Of a stretch of DNA of 64,000 bases, positions 1 to 9,159 are shown piece after piece; within the stretch, counting starts at the first letter, position 1, and every line of letters starts with the position of its first letter. Source of the DNA: Costus lasius (lineage: Eukaryota; Streptophyta; Magnoliopsida; Zingiberales; Costaceae); assembly GCA_027563935.2 (NCBI GenBank), contig CM050453.2:84542665-84606664 (forward strand). The letters are read 5' to 3'. The notes under the pieces are model-generated. The model saw nothing but the letters and a program-made list of their open reading frames with translations. It made no database searches and was not told the origin of the DNA. Both the position numbers and the translations under genes were made by a program.

Positions 1-1571
1 TAAGTACAGATCCACAAGCGAGTTAAAACTCCTAGGGATGCTGATTAACAAACCTCACTTAAGGTGATTAAAGGCTCAAATACTCCCTTTCGGGTAGTGT
101 AGGCATAGCACACCAACGAAATGGATAAACTCTCAACCAAATGGGTCTGACACACGGTCGGACTAGAGTCTCCCCGCTACGTCTAAGCTCCTTATGACCC
201 CTTCAAGTAAGTACAGTTCTGCAAGCAAGTTATCTCCTAGAGAAGCTGATTAACAAACCTTACTAGAGTGATTAAAGGCTCAAGCATGCACTTCCGGATA
301 ATGCATCCCTATAATCCCACGAGTAAGTACAATTCCGCAAGCGAGTTTCCTCCTAGAGAAGCTAATTGACAAACCTCACTAGAGTGATTAAAGGCTCAAG
401 CATATCCCTCTGGATAATGCTTCCCATTAGTCCCATGAGTAAGTACAGATCCGCAAGCGAGTAAACTCCTAGAGATACTGATTAACAAACCTCACTCAGG
501 TAACTAAAGGTTAAGCATGTTCTTTGGGGTTACGCAGGTAATGTGTACTCATAGGGTCAAGCAAGAACTTTAGGCTAATAGAGTCAAACCATTACAACTA
601 GTAATTCATCAAGGGATACCCCACATCCTGATTTGGTGTTTAGCCTAACATGTTCATGGTGAAAGCGTAATCAATGTACTCAAACCTAAACATCAAGCAT
701 AATACCAGACTTGCACAGGAGTTGTAATAGAAAGGTAAGATCATGCTATGTTTTGCAAAGATTATATAATAAGCGTATCAAATTGAGTATGAATCTAAGA
801 TCTTTCTTACAAATTATCCCTAAGACGCTCATGCAAGATGATATCTTCAATAAGTGCTCATGCGTGGCTCTTCCTTCCCTTCCTCCTCAAGCTTTGCCGC
901 TTCTCCTCTACCGTGTGAATCCTCCTGCCGAGCGATTGAAGGCTCCTTTCTCCTCTCTTCTTTTCACCCTTTTATTCTTCTCCCTTCTGTGCTTTTCTCC
1001 GTCTTCCCATACCCTGCCAAAGCTCTCTGAAATCATCGTCTCTGCTCAGCTGAAAGAAAACTCTGCCGCTAGCATTCATGCCCTGCCGAATTTGCTATCT
1101 AAAGCCTGCTCCTCGCCCCTTTGTCAATGGTGGATGAAAGTCCTAAGTTCCATCAGCCTTCCCTCAGGTTAGATTGAAGAAATCTGGGCTAAAATCGCGA
1201 TTTCGTAACAGGTGGGTCTGCGATCTCGGGCGAGAATTTGGTCATGATTTATCGCTTACAGCTTAAGTGCGAAGACGAGTCATGGGCATGATTCTGGTCA
1301 GGATCCGGTCGTGATTTCCAACGAAGGCTTCAATGACTCCAAAATCTTCCAGTTAGGAGCATCTTCAGTTAGGATGAGCTCTTCTATTGCAAAAATTCCA
1401 GAATCTACCCCTTTTGTGGTCATTTCGACCTGAAAACGTAAAAATACCAAGAGATGTGCAGATTCCATAGATGTATCCAAATAAAGGCAATTATGAGACT
1501 TAAAGTCGTAAAATGGGGATAATTTCTTTAGTAAAATGGCATGTAAAACTCTATATAAATCTGTATCAACA
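1..1571 (-). repeat. 3' LTR of element C, cut by the window edge
   Basis: This stretch matches 23087-24714 nearly base for base apart from small indels. The largest indel is about 60 bp near 1085. In element orientation it starts TGTTGATACAG at 1571. The matching 5' LTR starts TGTTGACACAG at 24714. The 153-codon open frame at 711-1172 recurs in the 5' LTR copy only because the LTR is duplicated, and I do not treat it as a gene. Confidence 0.9.
2..545. repeat. Direct repeats inside the C LTR, units about 115-205 bp
   Basis: A phrase beginning AAGTACAGWTCCRCAAGCRAG, followed by CTCCTAGAGA, GCTGATTAACAAACCT and GTGATTAAAGGCTCAAGC, recurs at about 2, 208, 322 and 438. The same units recur in the 5' LTR at about 23087-23640. 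A diverged series lies in the related LTR of element G at about 27080-27660. The repeats therefore belong to the LTR family. Confidence 0.75.
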
Positions 1572-1582
1572 TAATACCTACG

Positions 1583-1610
1583 ACTTAAATCTTTGCTTGT
1601 CCTCAAACAA
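1583..1610 (-). promoter_or_regulatory. Conserved pre-LTR tract motif of element C
   Basis: In element orientation this reads TTGTTTGAGGACAAGCAAAG followed by ATTTAAGT, 12 bases before the 3' LTR. The same motif lies before the 3' LTR of A, D, F, G and H. Its core GCTTG-AGGA-CAAGC can form a 5-bp stem. It occupies the place of the plus-strand priming region. Confidence 0.7.
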
Positions 1611-2964
1611 ATAGAAAGAAATGAAGTTCCATAAGGGTGGTTCAACTGCAATTATACTCCCCAATGATCTATAAATGCGAAATGATTACAGCTAGTCACA
1701 GGATGCACAAATCACTGTAGACTTTAAGGATGTCAAGATGAAAAGCAGAGTATCCAGGTTAAATTTATGGACAACAGTTGTACGATAATATTGGACAAAA
1801 ATAGTTTCTTACCACATGAAGCACGAATCCAGTTAAAGCACCCAGATGGTAAACTCTTAGGTATTAGTAAAGGCCTTGCTCATAACCTCGGTACCACTGC
1901 ACTTTTTCTTCTTTTCTGCAGTGCCAAGCCGTAGCTTCGGTACCACTACCTTCTTTTCTTTCTGGTTGGCAGTGCCAAGTTAGAACTTCGGTACCACTAC
2001 CCTTTCTTTTCTTTCATTTTCTTTTCTTTCAATGGCAGTGCCAAGTCGAAACATCGGTACCACTGCTCTTTCTATTCTTTTCTCTTTTTGTCGGGCAGTG
2101 CCAAGTTGTAACTTCGGTACCACTGCCTTTTGTTTTCCATCACTCTCTTTTTCATTCTATTTCTTGTACGGTGCCAAGTTAGAGGAGCTCGAACCAAAAC
2201 TAATACTGAGAGTTACTAAGGGTGATAAGTGTGTGTCAAGTGGTTTGGTCTATAATTTTCCAAACAAATCATAGTCATGTCGATACACAGCTATTTCCTA
2301 GACTCAAAGCCTGTCAATGTTCGATCCCCAAGTTTCCAGTGTATAAGGAATCAAGTGACTAGTTGTTCATCGTGAATTATGCCCTTAATGTAGTGTGAGA
2401 GTATAAATCAATGGTAAATCAGTAAATGAACAAAAATTAACCATGAAAGATATCAATGAATGAAAACAGGAAATTTCAGCCAGGACCTACGACTTAGGTC
2501 TTTTGCGTATTCAGGTAGTAGTCATCAACGAGGTTCAACGCCTATCAACAAAATTACGATAAAAGCATAGCAGAAAAGTGCAGACATGATAGTAAAGCAA
2601 TAATAAAGATGTCCTTGCAAAGTTGAAATGTCATCAAAGTAACATGTAATAAAAATAGCATGAAGATGACCTAAATGCTGTTCATCATCATTGGTTTAGT
2701 AGTAAAGAGGTTTAAAGTTTCAGCATGTTTACTACAGTATCATATCAGTAGCATCACATCAAACAGTAGCAGTTCAACAGCACATGCAACATCATAAAGT
2801 TAAAGTATCAGTACAACATCTCATCATAAAATGCATACAAGTCACGATGACCCATCAAAATACGCAAGTCCCCTCACCCAAATCAAAATATTGCATCACC
2901 TAGGATGCATATAGTATAGGTATGTATCAAAAAGGGGTGAGGGAAGACTTACTAGAATGCAGCC
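1611..2964 (-). other. Non-coding spacer between the env-like ORF and the 3' LTR of element C
   Basis: This is about 1.35 kb of AT-rich sequence without a credible ORF. It contains the GGTACC/TTGGCACT repeat cluster at 1886-2180, listed separately. I see nothing else that I can name. Confidence 0.6.
1886..2180 (-). repeat. Tandem GGTACC / TTGGCACTGCC repeats
   Basis: Four to five tandem units of about 60-70 bp occur here. On the plus strand each has GGCAGTGCCAAG, a few bases, then CTTCGGTACCACTGCC, separated by pyrimidine-rich filler (TTTCTTTTC). The related module occurs once or a few times at the same place in elements A, D, F and H. C has expanded it. Confidence 0.75.
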
Positions 2965-3970
2965 CTACTCACTGCACTCAGCTGGGTCGTCGCCATCGTC
3001 GTCGACTTCCTCAGAGGAGTCGGAGACGTGGATAGTATCGTCAGCATCCTCATCGTCATCTCGAGGTGGTGGTGGTGCCATGTTGCACTGGAGAAAGATT
3101 TCGATCGACTTTACCGTCTCTACCAAGGTTGTTAGCTGCTTCCCTTGGTTCAGCTGCTCCTGCCGGAGAAGATGAAGCATATCGTCCGTAGAAGGGCGCG
3201 CTGTGGTCAGAGGCTGTCCACCGATAGAGGAGCTAGGGTCCATGTCAAGTGGTGTAGTCTGGTCTTCCGGTACAGTAGAGTCGGGATGAAGGCGCCAGTT
3301 GGCGCTATCTCTGATATCGGTACACGCAGTATTTGGTAGAACCATAGTGGTAGTGGTATCTGCGAAAGTAAGATGGTAAATGTCCCCTCGCTTGATGATC
3401 ATCTTCATCAAAAGCAGGTGCTCAAGGTCCAGTCGTCTGCTCCCTACTGCCTCTGGCTGTCCATAAGGGTTGTGGCCCAGAGATAAAGCGATAGTAGTGA
3501 TCATGCCACCAATACAAATATTCCCCTTTTGTGCGTGGGCGACACGGAGGAACTGCCGGGCAAGGTGATACCCAGCATTAATCTGAAATTGATGTAGAAG
3601 TCCCCACAAGCAAAGCAGTTCCGGCAGGCGGACGATCCCATCCCCATCTCGTGCAAAGATCGAGTGTGCGAGCAGAGGATGGGCATTGCAAATACATGGA
3701 TTTGAAATGGTGGAAGCCCTGGCATTCCTTGGTGAGTAGGCGGACATGGAGGAGATGCACTTCTAAAAGATGTCTTCGTTGAAATTCGACGGACCAAGCC
3801 TGGATGCGTAAGCTGGAAATCCAAAAATATCATTCAGATCGGCGACAGTGAGGCAATACTCGTTGTTGGAAAACCTGAAGGTGATCAAGCTTGGATTAGC
3901 TTCTAGCACCAAAACCTTAACCTCCACAGAACTGAGAAATTCGAGCGTAAAGGGGATGTAAGTAGGATGT
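2965..3970 (-). pseudogene. ATHILA ORF-1-like (env-position) protein of element C, C-terminal part
   Basis: In element orientation this is the downstream part of the env-position ORF, cut off from its first part (15294-15564) by element A. Visible blocks are PTYIPFTLEFLSS, then LLCLWGLLHQF, NAGYHLARQFLRVA, GGMITTIALSLG and IIKRGD. They align block by block with the A protein at 9544-10200. A stop interrupts the frame near 3762. The end has a probable coiled-coil (RQEQLNQGKQLTTLVETVKS) and then a strongly acidic tail of Asp and Glu runs. I see no signal peptide or clear membrane segment, so 'envelope' describes position only. The family match (Arabidopsis retrotransposon ORF-1 type) is from memory of its motifs. 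Confidence 0.8.
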
Positions 3971-4224
3971 TGATGCCTTGCATTTTAGTAGTAATATTCA
4001 TAGCTATTTCATGTTAAATCTAGGCTTGTTTTGACACTATTATACTCTTTTAAGGCTTATTTACTTGAATGCTTCGGAATCTTCACTTTTTCGTGCTTTT
4101 GTGGAATTTCTAGTAAAATCACCCATTTTCAACATATTTTGAAGATTCTGAGGCCATAGGGTGATTTCTTATACGAAGATGAAGCTACACAGGGCTTAAA
4201 CGGAGTTAGCCTGAAAAATGCGTC

Positions 4225-4434
4225 CTGGTGAACCCCATGCCCAGTCGCCAGCCAGCAGAACCTCACAGAGAGCTTCACGGCCGTGTGAACCCCGCGGGGT
4301 TCACTAGTATTCCTTTAGGCCGAGAACTGCACAGAACAAAGCACAGCCAGGTGAACCCGGCGGGGTTCACCGTGATTCTTTCAGCCAGAATACACATATT
4401 GAATCATGGCCAGGTGAACCCGGCGGGGTTCACC
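4225..4434. repeat. Palindrome array in the A LTR, four modules
   Basis: Modules of the form GGTGAACCC-GGGTTCACC lie at about 4227, 4285, 4350 and 4413, so about 60 bp apart. The module at 4285-4304 is a perfect 20-bp palindrome, GTGAACCCCGCGGGGTTCAC. The first is degenerate in this LTR, but its counterpart at 12147-12165 is a clean 8-bp stem. The same sequence type recurs before the env-position ORF at 8621-8842. Confidence 0.85.
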
Positions 4435-4563
4435 CGTGATTTCAACCCAGGCACACGCGGACACGACTTCGACTCGGATTTTACCTGATTTCTCACCCGT
4501 TTGAAGTCCGAATTTGGCAAGTAAGGACTCTATGGAAAGCTCTTTCAAAGGAGAACGTGTGGG

Positions 4564-4571
4564 ATATAAAA
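4564..4571 (+). promoter_or_regulatory. TATA-like box in the A LTR
   Basis: GGGATATAAAAGACC lies mid-LTR and is kept in the 3' LTR at about 14409. It suits a U3 promoter start for the element's RNA. No transcription start can be fixed from sequence alone. Confidence 0.5.
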
Positions 4572-5459
4572 GACCTAATTTTTATGCCCTAAGGAGGAAG
4601 TAATCATGCAAGGAAGTTGCTAGGGCAAAAGAACATGGTGGACATACGAGTTCGAGGCGATTTTCAGAGATCTGATCATCGGAGCACTTCAATTCTTGAG
4701 GATTTGTTTCGGTTATTGTCTCCTATCCCTTAGAAACTCTTCCTTGCAATTTTCCTATGTTAAAAGAGAGATTTTGAACGTTTCAATGATGATTATAGCG
4801 TAAACCCTATTTCGGGGCTCGATCGAAGCCCGTTGACGATTCTTATTCGCAAACTTTATTTTAATTCTATTATTTGGATTGATTTGTGAGCATATTTTAC
4901 TTTGATGCACTTATATCATGATTTTACCTTGGCCGAGTATTTTCATGTATTAGCCGTTATGATTCATATCGAGAGGAGGATCGTAGGGGTGGAATGTCTT
5001 AGTAAAACTTGCATGACCTCGACACGATAGTGCTTGGTCTTCGCTCGAGGGTTTCATAATCTGCCATAGAACTCATTGGGTTTGTCTAAAATGATCCACC
5101 GTGAGAGTAGGAGATTGTCTCAGTCGAACACCGGGCTGTACACTCGAGAGAGGGCACCTTGTACCCTAGGGTTAGATTCCTTGTGCAAAATCAATATTCC
5201 CAATAACTAATATCTTTCTTGTGCGATTAAGATCGTCATCGTGGTGGAAACCATAGCCCTGATATCTCTCTCATATCTACTCTCTACCGTCGTAGTTGTG
5301 ATTGCTTATTTTTTTCGATTTTAGTTCTCAAACCCACATTTTGATTCGCCTAGCTATTAAAACTTGGATTTTCTGGTACTTAACCTTGTTCCCTGTGGGA
5401 TTCGACATCTTTTATATTACTTCAACATAACTGTGCACTTGCAGGATGTGTCAAGTTTT

Positions 5460-5477
5460 TGGCGCCATTGCCGGGGA
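5460..5477 (+). promoter_or_regulatory. Primer-binding site of element A (tRNA-Asp)
   Basis: TGGCGCCATTGCCGGGGA begins six bases after the LTR end. It complements the 3' end of plant tRNA-Asp(GUC) with one mismatch (A for G). The same PBS is used by C, H and D. Confidence 0.88.
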
Positions 5478-5601
5478 ACAACGGTTGATATTAGTATACT
5501 TCTGAGAATTGGTAGACTAGGCCTTAGCTAGTTTTATTACTTTACTGTACTGCTATTTTCTTTTTCTCTTTATTTACTCACTGTCTTAGAACTTTATAAT
5601 T

Positions 5602-7373
5602 TTGACTGACAGTTTTATGCAAAGAAGTTCTAGGGCAGGTACATTCTTTAACATTGATTCAGTGATCGAGCGCACCTTCAGGACAAGAAGAAAGCTGAAC
5701 CAACTTCAGAAGAAAGAAAACATGAACCATCCTGGAGGAGAAAATCAGATAGAGCACAATCAGCTTGATGTGAACAATAACCGAGTGCCACAACCAATGG
5801 GGAATAACTACAACAATAGGACATTGAAAGATTATTCTGCTCCCTACGCTCATGGTTTTCAATCAGGAATTGCGAGGCCCGCTGTTGAGGCCAATAATTT
5901 TGAAAAAAAACCTGCTCTTCTTTCTATGGTGCAACAAAACCAATTTGGTGGTTCTCTTCTTGAGGACCCCAACATGCACCTCTCTATTTTTCTGGAATAT
6001 TGTGATATGCTAAAAATTAACGGTGTGTCTGCTGATGCTATCAGGTTGCTATTGTTTCCCTTCTCTTTGAGGGACAGAGCGAGAGCTTAGCTGCACACAC
6101 TACCTTCTACTTCAATAAGAACATGGGCAGAGCTTTCTCAAGCCTTTCTCTCCAAGTACTTTCCTCCATCCAAGACGATCCAGTTGGGGAACCAGATAAC
6201 GAGTTTCATGCAAAAAGATGGAGAATCCTTATATGAAGCTTGGGAGAGGTTTAAAGAGCTCCAAAGGATGTGTCCACATCATGGAATAGAGACTTGGGTT
6301 TTAATCCAAACGTTTTATAGCGGTTTAGATTACAACACAAGACTCACAGTGGACGCAGCAGCAGGAGGCGCCTTGATGAATAGGAGAGTTGAAGATGCAA
6401 TGAACCTTCTCGAGGGCATGGCAATCAACCATCACTAATAGACATCTGAGAGAGGTACCTCAACCAAGAAGTCAGGTAAGTATGACCTAGACTCTCTAAC
6501 TGCTCTTACGGCTAAGGTAGATAATCTGACTAGAAAGATTGATTCTTGGTCTGTTAATTCAATGGATGTTAACGCTATTTCTTGTGAGGTCTGTGGAGTT
6601 GTAGGTCATGCAGGGGCAGATTGTCAGGCAGGAGACGGACAGATGGCTGCAGTTCACTCTGAGCAATTGAATGTTGTTGGAAATTTCAATCCAACAACAG
6701 TCCATACTCTAGCACATTCAATCCAGGATAGGGCAACCACCCAAATTTCTCATACCGAACAACTCAGCCAATGCAGCCTGGACAAGTTCCATTACAACAA
6801 GCCCAGCCCCCACAAGAAAATTTCAGGCAGCCCCAGCAGAGCAATTTCAGACCACCAGGATTTCAGGCTAGGAACTATAATACGCCACCACCATAGCCAA
6901 GGCCGAATAATGATTCAAATTTGAGCAAACAACTTGAAGGACTTACAGATATGATGAAGCTTATGATGACAAGGATGGACTCCCTGGAGACATATAATAA
7001 AATGCTAGAGAGTCAGCTAGCACAACAAGCTAGCTCATCTTCCAGAGCACCAGGCAAGCTTCCATCCCAACCAAAGGTAAACCCGAGGGAGCATTGCAAT
7101 GCAATCTCCACTCGGAGTGACAAGCAACTTGAAGATCCAAAGATGCCGACCGATGACAGGATAGATGAGTTGACTACCGAACCGGTGATACCACAGTCAA
7201 ATGCAACACCGGTGGCACTGAACCAGTTGAAGAGGAGCGGCCCTATGTGGGACCGCCTGCATACAAGTCACCGATTCCTTTTTCACAGAGGCTTGTCAAT
7301 GCTAAATTGGACAAGCAGTTCGGTAGTTTTTAGAAGTTTTGAAGAAACCATATATGAACATCCCTTTCGTTGA
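5602..7373 (+). pseudogene. gag of element A (broken)
   Basis: This is the capsid/nucleocapsid precursor that would build the cytoplasmic particle. Family blocks are NFEKKPALLSMVQQNQFGG, LFPFSLRDRARA, AWERFKELQRMCPHHGIE and DAAAGGALMN. A CCHC zinc knuckle (CEVCGVVGHAGADC) follows near 6580-6625. Later come a Lys/Glu-rich helix and an EHCNAISTRSDKQL block. The frame breaks at a TAG after RARA (a Trp elsewhere), at TAA-TAG after INHH, and by a frameshift near 6690. Another in-frame start at about 5722 (MNHPGG) is possible. Confidence 0.82.
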
Positions 7374-8361
7374 TGCTCTTTCGCAGATGCCGACTTATGC
7401 AAAATTCCTGAAAGACATCTTATCAAACAAGAGAAAGCTAGAGGATCAAGGGACTGTTGCGCTTACTGAGGAGTGCAGTGCCATTATTCAGAACAAGCTC
7501 CCTCAGAAGCTTAAAGACCCAGGCAGTTTCTCCATACCCTGCCAAATTGGGGAGATGTCCTTTTAGAGAGCTCTGTGCGATCTAGGAGCAAGCATTAGCC
7601 TCATGCCATTATCACTTTGTAAAAGGCTAGATCTAGGGGATTTGCAACCTACTAACATCTCCATACAGCTTGTAGATAGATCGGTGCATCAACTAGTTGG
7701 TATTTTAGAGGACATACCTGTTAAAGTAGGAGATTACTTTATTCCTGCTGATTTTGTTGTTTTGGAGATTGATGAGGATGACAGGCTCCCTATCATTCTA
7801 GGGAGACCTTTTCTTGCTACTGCAGGCGCTGTCATGGATGTCAAGAATGGGAAACTGTCCTTGAACATCTGTGGTAATGCTATTCAATTTGATTTGGCTG
7901 ACACCTTGAAAAAACCTTCTCTTGCAGGAACATGTTGTAGCGTGGACATAGTGGAAAAAGCTGTACAGCATGCCGAGCCCTTCAGGAAAGAAGTTGACCC
8001 CTTGGAACTTGACCTGATAAACTCTATCAAGAACGCCGGTAGAAATGAGAATGCCAAGATCTATAAAGCATGCACAAAGTTCTGGCATGACAAGCGCATA
8101 GTGAAGAAAGAATTTCATGAAGGGGCTAAAGTACTTCTGTTTAATTCAAGACTTCGCCTATTTCCAGGAAAGCTTCGCACGAGATGGTCCGACCCCTTTA
8201 CAGTTCAGAAAGTTCAATCATATGGTGCCATCACAATTTGGATAGAATAAACTGGCAGTTTCACAGTTAACGAGCACCGCCTCAAGCACTACTTCGAAGA
8301 TGAGCGGGTCGAAAGAGAGAAAGTTTTAGCTCTCTCAGACCCCACGAATTTGCAACTCTGA
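7339..8361 (+). pseudogene. Protease fused in frame to the integrase C-terminal tail, element A
   Basis: The frame opens with the gag-protease linker (PYMNIPFVDALSQMPTYAKF). It then gives an aspartic protease with active-site CDLGAS and the flap-side block [13 protein letters not shown]. Around 8020-8045 it passes directly into integrase C-terminal sequence: [28 protein letters not shown], a GPY/F-like [13 protein letters not shown], then [10 protein letters not shown]. In C and D about 3 kb of RT, RNase H and integrase core lie between these parts. The junction keeps the frame. There is a TAG at 7564-7566 and a TAA at 8248-8250. It cannot encode polymerase, so any movement would have relied on enzymes from a relative. 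Confidence 0.85.
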
Positions 8362-8400
8362 AAACTCTCACGGTCGAGCTACCGACCTTAAACTAGCGCT

Positions 8401-8418
8401 CTTGGGAGGCAACCCAAG
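8401..8418 (+). other. Conserved post-pol hairpin, element A
   Basis: CTTGGGAGGCAACCCAAG lies 40 bases after the pol stop and forms a perfect 6-bp stem with a 6-base loop. It is preceded by AGCGCT. The same element is found just after pol in C (17062-17079), H (36632-36649) and D (48731-48748). Confidence 0.75.
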
Positions 8419-8620
8419 TTCTTGATTGCTTTTTAGTCTTCTTGCATTGATTTAGACCTTGTTTTACACTATTTATTTATTTTTCATTTAATTTTTGGTT
8501 TTCTAGAGGGGATCGCTACTAATTTGATGTCTTTTTATGTTGTAAGAGGAAGATGTAGTGCATGAAATTTTTCCAGATTTTTTCAGAATTTTTTGAGTTG
8601 ATCAGTGCACTTCACGGGCA

Positions 8621-8842
8621 GGTGAACCCCACGGGGTTCACCAGTATTTCTTTCTACGTAGGAATCCTCCAGTGAGCTTCACAGGTAGGTGAACCCCATG
8701 GGGTTCACCATCTTTTCTGCACACAAAGAAAACCATCAGAATACTTCACGGGCTGGTGAACCCCAGCAGGTTCACCCGTGCTTCTGTAGCAACAGCTCGA
8801 CACCAGTAAACATCACAGGCTGGTGAACCTGGGTGGGTTCAC
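8621..8842. repeat. Palindrome array before the env-position ORF of element A
   Basis: Four modules at 8621, 8688, 8755 and 8821 are spaced 66-67 bp. The one at 8688-8709 is a perfect 22-bp palindrome with half-site GGTGAACCCCA. The second and third are preceded by TTCACRGG; the spacers otherwise differ. The half-sites equal those in A's own LTR, not those in the other families. Confidence 0.85.
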
Positions 8843-9159
8843 CCGTATTTTCATCTGCTCCTCACCCCGACTCGAAGCGTTGCGTAGCTAGGGTTTCCAC
8901 TGCCCCCAAATGTCGCCAAGATCCCACCGATTTCGCCGCTCTCTCGTCTTTTCGAATATGAAGGGGATCTCTTCGGTCTAGATCAGAGTTTCCTTGCAAG
9001 CGGGACAGGTTTATTTTCTATTTAGTGCCCGATTTTTGCATCGCCAGATTTCTGAGTTCTGTTTCCGCCAATCTACCGCCGCCTTCGCTTCTCCTCGCGC
9101 TTCCAGCCAGATCTTCTCACCGAAACTTATCGGCCTCTTTCCGATCATCTTTAGCCATC

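Larger units (their letters stand above)
3971..5453 (+). repeat. 5' LTR of element A
   Basis: It is 1483 bp, starts TGATGCCTTGC and ends GGATGTGTCA. It matches the 3' LTR (11885-15293) once the inserted solo LTR is removed. It carries four palindromic modules (4225-4434) and a TATA-like box. It ends with the block common to Athila LTRs here (GTGGGATTCGACA, then GTGCACTTGC). Confidence 0.92.

Noticed and set aside
711..1172. 153-codon ORF, repeated as 155 codons at 23797-24264
   Set aside because: Both copies lie antisense within the two LTRs of C, so conservation reflects LTR duplication. The product has no recognisable domain.
8621..8842. Regularly spaced palindromic repeats resembling a CRISPR array
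   Set aside because: The repeats are palindromes, spacers are about 45 bp with no prokaryotic context, and the same units lie in a plant LTR. No cas gene is present.
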